Source of the DNA: an uncultured Bacteroidales bacterium
GTDB taxonomy: Bacteria; Bacteroidota; Bacteroidia; Bacteroidales; Salinivirgaceae
Assembly: GCA_937981765.1 (NCBI GenBank)
Contig: CALJOM010000001.1
Coordinates: 153,778-217,777, forward strand
DNA: 64,000 bases
Direction: 5' to 3'
Position 1 is the stretch's first letter. Every line of letters starts with the position of its first letter. The position numbers and the translations under genes were made by a program. This document shows positions 44,382 to 53,200 of this stretch, one piece after another. The notes under the pieces are model-generated. The model was not told the origin of the DNA. It searched no databases and was given only the letters and a program-made list of their open reading frames with translations.

Positions 44382-47288
44382 TTAACCTAAATAATGTTGC
44401 AAAATGGGTAACAGAGTACTTGAGGATACTGGTTTAGTTATGAAATAATTACAGCCAGCTTCAAGACATTGTCGTTCTGAATAGGGATTTGCGGTTAAGG
44501 CAACAATAGGGAGTTTGTAATCCATCCGACGTATTTGTTGGGCAACCTGAAGTCCATCAAGAATGGGTAGGTGAATATCGAGAAGGATTAAGTCTATTTC
44601 AGGGGATAGCATCTGTAAAACATCTCGTCCGTTCGTAGCATGAAGTATTTCTATTCCGGTGCTCGACAATAAATCATTCAGGTATAGGTAGCTTGAAAAA
44701 TCATCTTCTGCAATAAGAATTATTTTGTTGTTCCATGACAACATTGGGAGCTTTGTTATTTCCTTGGTTTCGGCAATGGATTTTGGCAATCGGAGATCAA
44801 AACGGCAGCCTTTGGTGTAGTCGGGATTATAGTTAAGAGTTCCTCCAAGAGCTTTGGCATTTTGGTAGGCAAGAGCTAACCCGATTCCAGCGCCATGCCA
44901 GGGATGTTTGGTTAAGTTGTCTCTGCCGAAGTACTCAAATAACGCTTCGGGTGAGCCTTCATACACAGGGCTGTTATCTGTCACACTAACCCAAACCTCA
45001 TCGGTAGTTAGGTCAAGTATCAACGACACACTTCCCTGATCGGTAAATCGGATTGCGTTTTCCAAGAGTTGCTCAACTATCTGAGTTATTCGATTTTTGT
45101 CGGTTCGCAGCCATATATGGAAATTGGGTTGAACCATATTAAGCATAATATTCCCGGAGGTGATTTTGGGATTGTTGGCGAGATTTGCTGCTAAAGTTTC
45201 CAGTAGTTTGTTTAGGTTAAATAATTCGCTCGATAAAATGTAATCTCCGCATTGTAATTGGCTTAAATCGATTAGGTTATTTATGGTTTTCAACAATGCT
45301 TCTCCATTGTTGTATATTACTTCAAGCATGGTTCGTTGAGCGTCATTTTCATCCGACCGAATTGACAAAAGCTTTGAAAAACCCATTATGGCATTCAGAG
45401 GTGAGCGTATTTCATGGGTTATGTTATGAAGGAAGGCTGTTTTAAGTTTCGATGCCTTTTCTGCTGCTTCATGCGCTTTTTTAAGTTGTCGCTGGGTTTG
45501 AATTTGCTCGCTGAGATCAATCAAAAATTCAATAACATATTCAACACTACCATCTTCCTTTTCCAGGGGAATATCTATAATCTGATATGTTTTTTGGGTT
45601 GTTTCATTGTCGATATAATTTTTTCGGATATCGTTGTTTTCAAAGGTACTATGAAGCTGGCACCCGGGACAAATTTCTCCGGTATTAAACAATAGGTTGT
45701 GACAATAAACCTGGCTTTGATCAGGATTAATGCCCACAAGATTTGAAAAAACTACCTGATAGTTGCGTTTTACCACCATAACCCCAATAGGTAGATTTTC
45801 TAGAATTGTTTGGAGTAATTTTTCTTTTGTCATGAAGGCGAGTTCCATTTCATGAAATTCTGTGGCATTGATACCTACAAACCATAACTGCTCGCCTACT
45901 TGCTGAATGGTTGTCAGCCAAACAAAGGCCTTACTATTGGGTGCTTGCAGTTTTAGGCTACATTGGGTAATTTCTCCGCTTAGAATTTTCTCCCAAATGA
46001 TTTGGGTAGTTGTTGTTTCGCTGTTTACAAGAAAATGGCGTATGTTTTTGCCAATTAATCCATCCAGAGTATAGCTGAGCAGTTTGGCCAATTGAACGTT
46101 AGACTCTAGAATTTCACCACTATTGGAGATTTTGGCAAAAAGGATTTTAGGATTTTGTGCTATCCGGTTGAATTCGTTTTCTTTTCGTTGAAGTTCTTGT
46201 TGATAACTAATTTGTTTTTGATCCTCTTGTAAAAGTATTAATGTTTTATTATCGGGTAATCTTCTGCTGAATATAGTGACTGACCTTAACTGATTGGTAT
46301 TTGTCAGTACTTGTATCAAAAAGTTATCAATCTTCCCCTTTTGCTCTCTGAATTGCTCAAAAATAATTTTCTGATAGTCGGAGTTTGCCAAAAATCTTCC
46401 AATGTGTCGGCCGATCAATTGGGTTGGGCTAGCATCCAGAATGTTGGCTGTAGTGGAGTTAACATATTCAATATATCCACGGTCGTTTAGTACTAACAAA
46501 CCCTGCGGTAGTTGCTCCAAAATTTGATTAGTTAGGGGGGCTTCCCGGTGTTTTTCTTGTGTTTCCCCAATATAGAGTAGATACCATTCATTACTGGAAG
46601 TGGCTATTTGCCTAACCATCCAAAGGCTGTTCAGAATTTCAATTTTATTGCTGTCTAGTAACAATCCTCGTCTATTTTCGAGGTTTTCGACAAGCTCACT
46701 GAGTTGATTTTGGATTGTGGCGGGTAGGTTTGAATGCTCTAGAATTCTTATAAGCTTTTGATTAACACTTATCTTAACATAAGAATCAATCCATGGTTTA
46801 TTTTGAAATCGTAAACCCAAATAATGGTGCAGTAAATATCGGTAGAGAGGTTCGTTCTGGTTTAACCATTGAGCCATTTCGGCTGAAATTCCTGCGGCAA
46901 ATAAAGATATGCGCTCTGGTCCTGTTGTGTGCGAAAAACAGAAACCAAAATTATTCTTTGTTAGAAGATCAAAATGGCGCAGCACTAATAAAAAAGTACT
47001 ACTGAGAGGATTTGCAGGGGAGGGGTGCTCTACTAATATTTTTTCTAACCATCCAACCAGTTGATCAACGTTTGATACATCGGGACGATTGGTGCTTAGT
47101 TCAAAACTGTTGTTAAGTTTATTCAAGCAGTAAACAATAGTTAGGTCGGCGCCACATAATTCGGAGAATTTCTTACATATATCAAAATAGTAGTTTGACT
47201 GTTGATAGTTTTGGTTGGTCGCCTTGAATGCTTCTTCCCACTGAATAAGGGCTTCTGTTATTGATTTCGTAAGGAAATTCACACTCAT
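44382..47288 (-). CDS. Multi-PAS hybrid sensor histidine kinase with receiver domain
   Basis: This 968-residue kinase has no obvious membrane span. An N-terminal ~240-residue region of unknown fold precedes three PAS domains (~250-370, ~372-490, ~492-610). The third PAS contains a cysteine cluster, CHNLLFNTGEICPGCQ. The HisKA helix (phosphoacceptor His625 in NITHEIRSPLNAI) and HATPase domain (GIGLALAYQNAKALGG) follow. A C-terminal receiver domain (~851-966) has phosphoacceptor Asp904 in LLDIHLPILDG and the KP motif TKPVS. There is no output domain, so the receiver probably regulates the kinase or passes phosphate onward. It is the first gene of the GroES-like/Crp operon. Confidence 0.92.
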   Translation of the reverse strand: MSVNFLTKSITEALIQWEEAFKATNQNYQQSNYYFDICKKFSELCGADLTIVYCLNKLNNSFELSTNRPDVSNVDQLVGWLEKILVEHPSPANPLSSTFLLVLRHFDLLTKNNFGFCFSHTTGPERISLFAAGISAEMAQWLNQNEPLYRYLLHHYLGLRFQNKPWIDSYVKISVNQKLIRILEHSNLPATIQNQLSELVENLENRRGLLLDSNKIEILNSLWMVRQIATSSNEWYLLYIGETQEKHREAPLTNQILEQLPQGLLVLNDRGYIEYVNSTTANILDASPTQLIGRHIGRFLANSDYQKIIFEQFREQKGKIDNFLIQVLTNTNQLRSVTIFSRRLPDNKTLILLQEDQKQISYQQELQRKENEFNRIAQNPKILFAKISNSGEILESNVQLAKLLSYTLDGLIGKNIRHFLVNSETTTTQIIWEKILSGEITQCSLKLQAPNSKAFVWLTTIQQVGEQLWFVGINATEFHEMELAFMTKEKLLQTILENLPIGVMVVKRNYQVVFSNLVGINPDQSQVYCHNLLFNTGEICPGCQLHSTFENNDIRKNYIDNETTQKTYQIIDIPLEKEDGSVEYVIEFLIDLSEQIQTQRQLKKAHEAAEKASKLKTAFLHNITHEIRSPLNAIMGFSKLLSIRSDENDAQRTMLEVIYNNGEALLKTINNLIDLSQLQCGDYILSSELFNLNKLLETLAANLANNPKITSGNIMLNMVQPNFHIWLRTDKNRITQIVEQLLENAIRFTDQGSVSLILDLTTDEVWVSVTDNSPVYEGSPEALFEYFGRDNLTKHPWHGAGIGLALAYQNAKALGGTLNYNPDYTKGCRFDLRLPKSIAETKEITKLPMLSWNNKIILIAEDDFSSYLYLNDLLSSTGIEILHATNGRDVLQMLSPEIDLILLDIHLPILDGLQVAQQIRRMDYKLPIVALTANPYSERQCLEAGCNYFITKPVSSSTLLPILQHYLG

Positions 47289-47617
47289 GTGATTTTAATT
47301 TTCAATAAAAATAAAGAATTTTTCTTCACCAAAGTACTGATTGAAACGAAATTTAAAAAATCTTAGCACGGAGAGTTATTTCCCATGTTTCTGGAAAAGT
47401 TGTTTTGCGCCGTTTGAACTGTATTATAAACATCTTTTGAGGCGATGTTATTTGTGAACCTGTTTTTTAAGATTTTTCTAAGTTCATGATGAAACAGCAA
47501 CGGCCAAGAAATTTGGGAGTAGTTGAAGAAAAAACGCATTAGCCGGTTGAAAATTCATATTTTTGTTCGGGTAAAACAAATCATCGGATTATATTTGTCA
47601 AAAACAAGTAAACAGCT
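47289..47617. other. Intergenic region between the hybrid kinase and udk
   Basis: 329 bases between divergent genes. The udk side carries tandem -7 elements. The rest is AT-rich with no hairpin, RNA gene or open frame that I can support; the longest small frame has 18 codons. Confidence 0.5.
47558..47597 (+). promoter_or_regulatory. Tandem -7 elements for udk
   Basis: TATTTTTG (47558-47565) and TATATTTG (47590-47597) are both TAnnTTTG matches. The second lies 20 bases before the udk ATG and fits the shortest leader. Neither has an ideal -33 box. Confidence 0.5.
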
Positions 47618-48226
47618 ATGTTAATAATTGGAATTGCCGGCGGAACAGGGTCGGGTAAAACTACGGTAGTACGAAAAATAATTTCAAAACTACCTGAAGA
47701 TCAAGTTGCAATATTGTCACAGGATTCTTACTACAAAGATATGAGTCACATCCCACTGGCGGAACGTCAGGAGATGAATTTTGACCATCCAAACGCCATA
47801 GAGTGGTCCTTGCTTATAAACCACCTTTTGGATTTAAAGCAAGGCAAAACGGTGGAGCAGCCTATTTATTCCTATCTAACCTGCACCCGAAGTCAGGACA
47901 CGATTACAGTTCATCCCCGGAAGGTTATTATTGTAGAAGGAATTCTGGTGTTAACCTGTAAAGAGTTACGTGAATTGTTCGATATAAAAGTATTTGTTCA
48001 GGCCGACCCCGACGATCGGCTAATTCGGGTAATGCTTCGCGACATAATTGAGCGTGGACGAACGGTTGAAGCAACCATAGAACGATATCAGCAAACAGTG
48101 AAACCAATGCATATTGAATTTATTGAACCATCTAAAAGTTTTGCAGATATTATCGTTCCCCAGGGTGGAAATAACAAAGTAGCTATTGATATCTTATCCA
48201 ACATTATAAAATTAAACATTAGCTGA
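47618..48226 (+). CDS. udk: Uridine kinase
   Basis: Uridine kinase phosphorylates uridine and cytidine for pyrimidine salvage. The 202 residues are standard. The Walker A P-loop GIAGGTGSGKTTVV starts at residue 5, followed by SQDSYYKDMSHIP, NFDHPNAIEW, VEGILVL and DIIERGRTVEATIERY. The 3'-5' exonuclease gene follows with only one base between stop and ATG, so the two are co-transcribed. Confidence 0.95.
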   Translation: MLIIGIAGGTGSGKTTVVRKIISKLPEDQVAILSQDSYYKDMSHIPLAERQEMNFDHPNAIEWSLLINHLLDLKQGKTVEQPIYSYLTCTRSQDTITVHPRKVIIVEGILVLTCKELRELFDIKVFVQADPDDRLIRVMLRDIIERGRTVEATIERYQQTVKPMHIEFIEPSKSFADIIVPQGGNNKVAIDILSNIIKLNIS

Positions 48227-48227
48227 T

Positions 48228-48962
48228 ATGGAGCCTTTATCTTTCGATAAAATACCATTGCAAAACATATTATTCCTCGACATCGAAACAGTTCCTTTTG
48301 TATCCGAATACGATTACCTCGATGGGAAAGCAAAAGAATTATGGGATAAGAAAGCATATCAGATTGCCCGGAATGAGACAGATACACCCGAAACATTGTT
48401 CTCAAGAGCTGGAATTTATTCCGAATTTGGGAAAATCGTTTGCATTAGTTGCGGGATAATTTCGAGAGAGGGAAATAATCGAAAATTGCGTTTAAAGTCG
48501 TTTTACAGCGACGATGAGTATGAGATACTTGAAAACTTTGCTCAAATGCTTTCTAAATCGTTTAACGACAGCTCAAAATATCTTTGCGCGCACAATGGTA
48601 AGGAATTTGATTTTCCGTATATATCACGTCGGATGCTTATTAACGGAATTCGCATTCCGGAAATATTGCAAATGTCGGGCAAAAAACCATGGGAAGTAAG
48701 ACATCTCGATACCATGGAATTGTGGCGTTTTGGTGATTATAAAAGCTACACATCACTCGAGTTGTTAACGCATATTTTTAATATTCCAACACCAAAAGAT
48801 GATATCGACGGCAGTATGGTTAGGGAAATTTACTGGTACGATGGTGATTTGCCCAGAATTGTGGAGTACTGTCAGAAAGATGTGGTTGCCCTGACCAATC
48901 TATTTCTTCGTTTCCGGTATGAAGAAATTATTCCTCAGGAAAACATTTTTGTAGTACCATAA
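48228..48962 (+). CDS. DEDDy 3'-5' exonuclease (PolB-type RNase H fold)
   Basis: This 244-residue nuclease has the DEDDy arrangement: Exo I LFLDIET (Asp18, Glu20), Exo II HNGKEFDFPY, and Exo III YCQKDVVAL. The middle region HLDTMELWRFGDYKSYTSLELL fits the predicted PolB-like 3'-5' exonuclease family found in Bacteroidota. There is no polymerase domain, so it acts as a free nuclease in DNA or RNA metabolism. It is co-transcribed with udk. The iadA promoter overlaps its last codons. Confidence 0.85.
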   Translation: MEPLSFDKIPLQNILFLDIETVPFVSEYDYLDGKAKELWDKKAYQIARNETDTPETLFSRAGIYSEFGKIVCISCGIISREGNNRKLRLKSFYSDDEYEILENFAQMLSKSFNDSSKYLCAHNGKEFDFPYISRRMLINGIRIPEILQMSGKKPWEVRHLDTMELWRFGDYKSYTSLELLTHIFNIPTPKDDIDGSMVREIYWYDGDLPRIVEYCQKDVVALTNLFLRFRYEEIIPQENIFVVP

Positions 48963-48977
48963 CCATTAGTAAATTTG
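48948..48977 (+). promoter_or_regulatory. Promoter (-33 TTTG, -7 TAAATTTG) for iadA
   Basis: TTTG at 48948-48951 and an exact TAAATTTG at 48970-48977 are 18 bases apart. The -33 box lies in the end of the exonuclease gene. It makes iadA independent of udk. Confidence 0.65.
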
Positions 48978-49045
48978 GTTAATTATTGCAGTTACCGTAA
49001 GCAAGAAAACATAAAATTCCAGCATTTCCACTAAAAACATGAACC

Positions 49046-50206
49046 ATGCTTACTCTTTTTAAAAATGCTGAAGTTTATTCGCCCCAATATATTGGGAAAA
49101 ACGATATCCTGGTGGCGTTTGGTAAAATTTTGGCCATCGAATCGGAGATAGATCCAAAGAATTACAAAAATGTCGAGGTCTACAACCTTGAGTCGCTGCG
49201 CATGGCTCCTGGGTTAATCGACGCTCACATCCATATTTCAGGAGCCGGCGGAGAGGGAGGCCCGGCATCGAGAACCCCCGAACTAAAGTTATCCCAATTA
49301 ATACAGTCTGGGATTACCACCGTGGTAGGGTGCCTTGGAACCGATGGCATCACTCGAAGAGTAGAAGAGGTATTAATGAAAGCCAAATCGATTCGGACAG
49401 AGGGATTATCTGCCTACATTTACACCGGATCGTATCAAATACCAACACCAACCATCACGGGGTCAGTAGCTAAGGATCTAGCTATGATTGACGAAGTAAT
49501 TGGCGTTGGTGAAATTGCTCTTTCCGACCACCGTTCCTCTGTTCCAACCACAGCAGAACTTATTCGATTGGCTTCTGAATGCAGGGTTGGAGCAATGTTA
49601 GGCGGAAAAGCCGGAATTGTAAACATTCATATGGGAGATGCTCTCAATCCGTTTACACCATTGTACGAGGTGGCTTCCAATTCTGAAATTAAACTTACCC
49701 AGTTTTTGCCTACCCACTGCAATCGGAACCCATACATTTTAAAAGATGCCTGTGACTACGGAAAAAAGGGGTATGTTGATATTACCACAAGTGCCTATCC
49801 TTATTTCCCCGATGAAGAAATAAAACCCTCCCGTGCAATTATGGAATTGTTGAAAAACGGAGTTCCGTTAAGCCATATTACCATGACTTCCGATGCCTGC
49901 GGCTCCCTCCCCTCGTTTGACGAGAATGGTAATCTTGTTCGTCTCGAAAGTGGATCTCCGGCAACCATTTGGGCAGAAATTGTAGATTTAGTGACCCAGG
50001 AAAAACTCTCAATAAGCGAGGCTTTATCCTTTGTTACGTCCAATATTAGTCGAATTTTGAAACTCTCGACCAAAGGAACCTTATACGTAGGCTCGGATGC
50101 CGATTTTGTTGCTTTCGACGATAATTTTTCCCTTAATTATGTGGTAGCTGGTGGAAAGGTATTTATAAACAACGGAACTATATCTAAATCATTTAATTTC
50201 GAGTAA
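49046..50206 (+). CDS. iadA: Isoaspartyl (beta-aspartyl) dipeptidase
   Basis: This cytosolic binuclear zinc amidohydrolase cleaves beta-linked Asp dipeptides such as beta-Asp-Leu or beta-Asp-Arg. The 386 residues keep the ligands of the E. coli enzyme: His61 and His63 (DAHIH), His195 (NIHMGD), His224 (PTHCNR) and Asp283 (SDACGS). The bridging position, a carbamylated Lys in E. coli, is Glu156 here (GVGEIALSDHRSS); Glu in this position is known in some amidohydrolases. It has no signal peptide. It has its own promoter and lies just before three exported-protein genes, two of them cyanophycinase-like. Cyanophycinase releases beta-Asp-Arg, so the context fits a role in cyanophycin use. Confidence 0.92.
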   Translation: MLTLFKNAEVYSPQYIGKNDILVAFGKILAIESEIDPKNYKNVEVYNLESLRMAPGLIDAHIHISGAGGEGGPASRTPELKLSQLIQSGITTVVGCLGTDGITRRVEEVLMKAKSIRTEGLSAYIYTGSYQIPTPTITGSVAKDLAMIDEVIGVGEIALSDHRSSVPTTAELIRLASECRVGAMLGGKAGIVNIHMGDALNPFTPLYEVASNSEIKLTQFLPTHCNRNPYILKDACDYGKKGYVDITTSAYPYFPDEEIKPSRAIMELLKNGVPLSHITMTSDACGSLPSFDENGNLVRLESGSPATIWAEIVDLVTQEKLSISEALSFVTSNISRILKLSTKGTLYVGSDADFVAFDDNFSLNYVVAGGKVFINNGTISKSFNFE

Positions 50207-50224
50207 AAAATTTTGCTAGACATA

Positions 50225-50255
50225 TTGCTTGCGGAAAAATATTTTACTATCTTTG
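50225..50255 (+). promoter_or_regulatory. Promoter (-33 TTG, -7 TATCTTTG) for the T9SS adhesin-like gene
   Basis: TTG at 50225-50227 and an exact TATCTTTG at 50248-50255 are 20 bases apart; the ATG is 29 bases further on. It may also drive the cyanophycinase-like genes by read-through. Confidence 0.6.
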
Positions 50256-50283
50256 CTATAGTTCACATAAAACTCTAAAGCAT

Positions 50284-51105
50284 ATGAAAAGATTTTTACT
50301 CATTTCACTAGCACTCCTAAGCATTGTAGGAGCTAAGAGCCAAACAACTACTGTTATTTGGGCTGAAGATTTTAACAACCGAAGCTTATGGGAAGCATCC
50401 TTTCCAGCGGCCGGTTGGACTATTATCGACAATGATAACGATGGGAGAAATTGGTATTATGGCTTCTATGAGGGTGATGGTTATCTTTTGTCAAAATCTT
50501 ACGAGAATAACGTTGCGCTAAATCCTGATAATTGGATTATAACTCCTGCGATCGATTTAACAACTGTTCAGCAAAATGAAACGCTAAAATTCAAATGGAC
50601 TGTATGTCCTACGGCTAATACACCTAACTACAGGACGGAACACTATGGAGTTTTTATTTCCGTAACCAACACGCAAATTCAATCGTTCACCAAAGTTTAT
50701 GAAGAAACGTTAACTATGACTATGCAAAACTGGGTTTTTGTAGCTCGCGAAATTGATCTTTCACAATATCGCGGACAAACAATTTATATTGCATTCCGAC
50801 ACTGGTTGAGTCCCGATAAAGATAGAATTGCTGTTAACGATTTTTCTTTGGAAAAGACAACCATTGTTGGTATAGAGAATGATGTAAAAAGTGCAGTTAG
50901 TGTCTATCCGAACCCAGCAACCGATTATCTGGTAGTAACGGCTCCAAACTTACAAAAAGTAGAAATTTACAATGCCATTGGTCAACTTGTGCTTTTCTCT
51001 AAAGGAAGTGAATTTGACATCTCGAATTTTAATCGGGGAGTCTACTTGGTTAAAATTTATTATGCCGATCAGGTTGCTTTCCGTAAAATTATGGTGAATA
51101 AGTAA
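50284..51105 (+). CDS. T9SS-exported choice-of-anchor-J (cleaved-adhesin) protein
   Basis: This 273-residue protein has a signal peptide (FLLISLALLSIVGAKSQ). A single choice-of-anchor J / cleaved-adhesin-type beta-sandwich follows (~25-195: WAEDFNNRSLWEASFPAAGWTIID, NPDNWIITPAIDL, IYIAFRHW). The protein ends in a T9SS type A sorting domain (YPNPATDYLVV, NRGVYLVKIYYADQVAFRKIMV). It has no catalytic motif and is probably a surface-binding module. It comes between iadA and the first cyanophycinase-like gene, which suggests it may bind the same substrate. A strong terminator separates it from the next gene. Confidence 0.85.
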   Translation: MKRFLLISLALLSIVGAKSQTTTVIWAEDFNNRSLWEASFPAAGWTIIDNDNDGRNWYYGFYEGDGYLLSKSYENNVALNPDNWIITPAIDLTTVQQNETLKFKWTVCPTANTPNYRTEHYGVFISVTNTQIQSFTKVYEETLTMTMQNWVFVAREIDLSQYRGQTIYIAFRHWLSPDKDRIAVNDFSLEKTTIVGIENDVKSAVSVYPNPATDYLVVTAPNLQKVEIYNAIGQLVLFSKGSEFDISNFNRGVYLVKIYYADQVAFRKIMVNK

Positions 51106-51120
51106 TACATTTTTAGGCAC

Positions 51121-51163
51121 TTAAAAACGGAAAATGTGATAAAGACATATTTTCCGTTTTTAA
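51121..51163 (+). terminator. Rho-independent terminator after the T9SS adhesin-like gene
   Basis: A perfect 15-base stem TTAAAAACGGAAAAT / ATTTTCCGTTTTTAA with a 13-base loop, 15 bases after the stop. The next gene starts 46 bases later, so read-through would be needed to link it. Confidence 0.85.
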
Positions 51164-51209
51164 TTTTTATCCAAACTTCAATCAAATTTTTAACGCAATT
51201 CAAAACTTT

Positions 51210-53183
51210 ATGAAAACGAAATTCGAAATACCAAAGTTTTTGGTCTTCTTATCCTGCTTCGTTTTTAGTGTTTCTACCTTTGGGCAAGGGCGCTTGCTTC
51301 TTGTTGGCGGAGGCAGCGAGCGAACAGGGACTAATTCGTGGAACTATCAAGCCTTTTTATGGCTTACACAAAATGCACAGCAAAAGAAGGTGGCTGTAAT
51401 TAGTTACGAATCGGGAGGTTCAACTCTCGTGACTAATTTTACCACCATCTGGGGAGCCTCGTTTGCCAAAGAATTTGTTATTAACAGCTCTAATGCTAAT
51501 CTTCAAGCAACTTACGATAGTTTGATAAATTACGACATAGTCTATTTTCGCGGCGGCGATCAAAAAAACTATTACAACTTTTACAAAGGAACCAAAACCC
51601 AACAAGCTCTTGAATATATCTATCATAACGGGGGTGCAATTGCGGGCACATCAGCCGGCATGCATATTTTAACCAAGGTGATTTTTACGGCTCAAAACGG
51701 CAGTGTTTATCCTGATGAGTGTATTGAAAACCCAACAAATCCATATATTACGCTTGCCAACGACTTTTTAAATTTTCTGCCAGGTGTGGTTGGTGATACT
51801 CACTTTGCGGAACGGGGACGTTTTGCACGTCTGTTGGGATTTATGGCCAATAGGAAATTTTTGCTAAACGAGAACGTTGTGGGTATAGGGGTTGACGATC
51901 AAACCGCGCTGGCTATTGAGGCTAACAAAATAGCAACTGTGTATGGAGCAGGCTGTGTGAACATTTATATTGCTTCAGATAATGCCTTTAGTCGAAATCC
52001 CACACCCGATGGCAAACTATTGGCAAATAATGTTAAGGTTATCCAACTAAAACAGGGTAATATAATTAACCTTATCACACTCGATGTAGTCTCAGCTCCC
52101 GAAAATAGTACACAATTAATTTATGAACAAGAAGTGGCACCCTATCGTCTATTTCTTTCAGGGAGCGACAACCTGAATAACAATACACTCATGCTATCGT
52201 TGTTTTTGTCCGAATTATCATCACCAAACGATACAATATTGTTACTTACAGGGACCACCCAAACGCTTGCTAACAGTTATAAAACCAAGCTCAACGAATT
52301 AGGAGCTACCAACGTATTTGTTCAATCGGCTTTAAATTCCAATGGTTCAGACTCTCAATTGGCAACGCTCATTACTCGTGCTAAAGGTTTTGTCGTCGTG
52401 GGAAACACCTATACCCAATTTAATGAATTTCTTAGCACAAATAATGGGGCATTACTCAAAAATCGATTAAGTCAAGCGTCCACTGTTACCGCGTTTGTTG
52501 GCGACAATTCCCGTTTTGCCGGAGCGATAGTTGTTGAAAACTATATGGCGGCTTATGCATCCTACGATGCTACCATGACATTCCAACCTGGGTTAGGATT
52601 ACTCCGAACTACTGTTATTATGCCTAATACTTACGCTTCGACAAACATGTACGAAAATGCTGTCACAGCGGTACCTTATGCCATGAATCAGTTTGGATTA
52701 TCGTATGGCATTTGGTTGTATGCACAAAACTTCTTCAAATATTACAATCAAGATGGGAAAACTTATGGTAAAGGCTATGGTGCTGCACCTGTTATGATTC
52801 TTCACAATACCAGTACCTTCTGGGGGCACGTAACACAAACGCCCAGTGGTAACCCACCCGCTCGACAAATAAGTGCCTTTAATCAAATGCACATCTCGTT
52901 AATCGATGAGTCGACCCCATACAAAATGGGAGATTATGTTTCTACCCACGTAATACTGGAGCAGCCTTATACAGTTTATCCGAATCCGGTAAAAAACGAA
53001 ATTTATTTTTCAGGAAACAACTCTATGACGGTTAGAATATACAATCTACAAGGCATTGAAGTGTTGAGTGTGTTCAAATTTAAAGATAACACTCTCGATG
53101 TCTCCAATTTGCCAAGAGGCATTTACATGTTAATGGTTCAAACCGACGAGTCTACTCAAATAGGTAAGTTTATTAAGAACTAA
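51210..53183 (+). CDS. T9SS-secreted cyanophycinase-like peptidase S51 with degenerate second domain
   Basis: This 657-residue secreted protein has a signal peptide (LVFLSCFVFSVSTFGQ). The S51 domain (~27-290) carries the nucleophile Ser148 (GTSAGMH), Gln118 (FRGGDQ), and Asp196, His198, Arg202, Arg204 and Arg207 (GDTHFAERGRFARLLG). These match Synechocystis CphB Ser132, Gln101, Asp172, His174, Arg178, Arg180 and Arg183; only CphB Gln173 is changed, to Thr. A second S51-like half (~310-560) has FVGDNSRFAG where the nucleophile should be and looks inactive. A T9SS type A sorting domain ends the protein (YPNPVKNE, LPRGIYMLM). It is probably an extracellular hydrolase of cyanophycin or a similar Arg-bearing polymer. 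The next gene follows after 17 bases. Confidence 0.85.
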   Translation: MKTKFEIPKFLVFLSCFVFSVSTFGQGRLLLVGGGSERTGTNSWNYQAFLWLTQNAQQKKVAVISYESGGSTLVTNFTTIWGASFAKEFVINSSNANLQATYDSLINYDIVYFRGGDQKNYYNFYKGTKTQQALEYIYHNGGAIAGTSAGMHILTKVIFTAQNGSVYPDECIENPTNPYITLANDFLNFLPGVVGDTHFAERGRFARLLGFMANRKFLLNENVVGIGVDDQTALAIEANKIATVYGAGCVNIYIASDNAFSRNPTPDGKLLANNVKVIQLKQGNIINLITLDVVSAPENSTQLIYEQEVAPYRLFLSGSDNLNNNTLMLSLFLSELSSPNDTILLLTGTTQTLANSYKTKLNELGATNVFVQSALNSNGSDSQLATLITRAKGFVVVGNTYTQFNEFLSTNNGALLKNRLSQASTVTAFVGDNSRFAGAIVVENYMAAYASYDATMTFQPGLGLLRTTVIMPNTYASTNMYENAVTAVPYAMNQFGLSYGIWLYAQNFFKYYNQDGKTYGKGYGAAPVMILHNTSTFWGHVTQTPSGNPPARQISAFNQMHISLIDESTPYKMGDYVSTHVILEQPYTVYPNPVKNEIYFSGNNSMTVRIYNLQGIEVLSVFKFKDNTLDVSNLPRGIYMLMVQTDESTQIGKFIKN

Positions 53184-53200
53184 AACCAAATTTTGATCGA

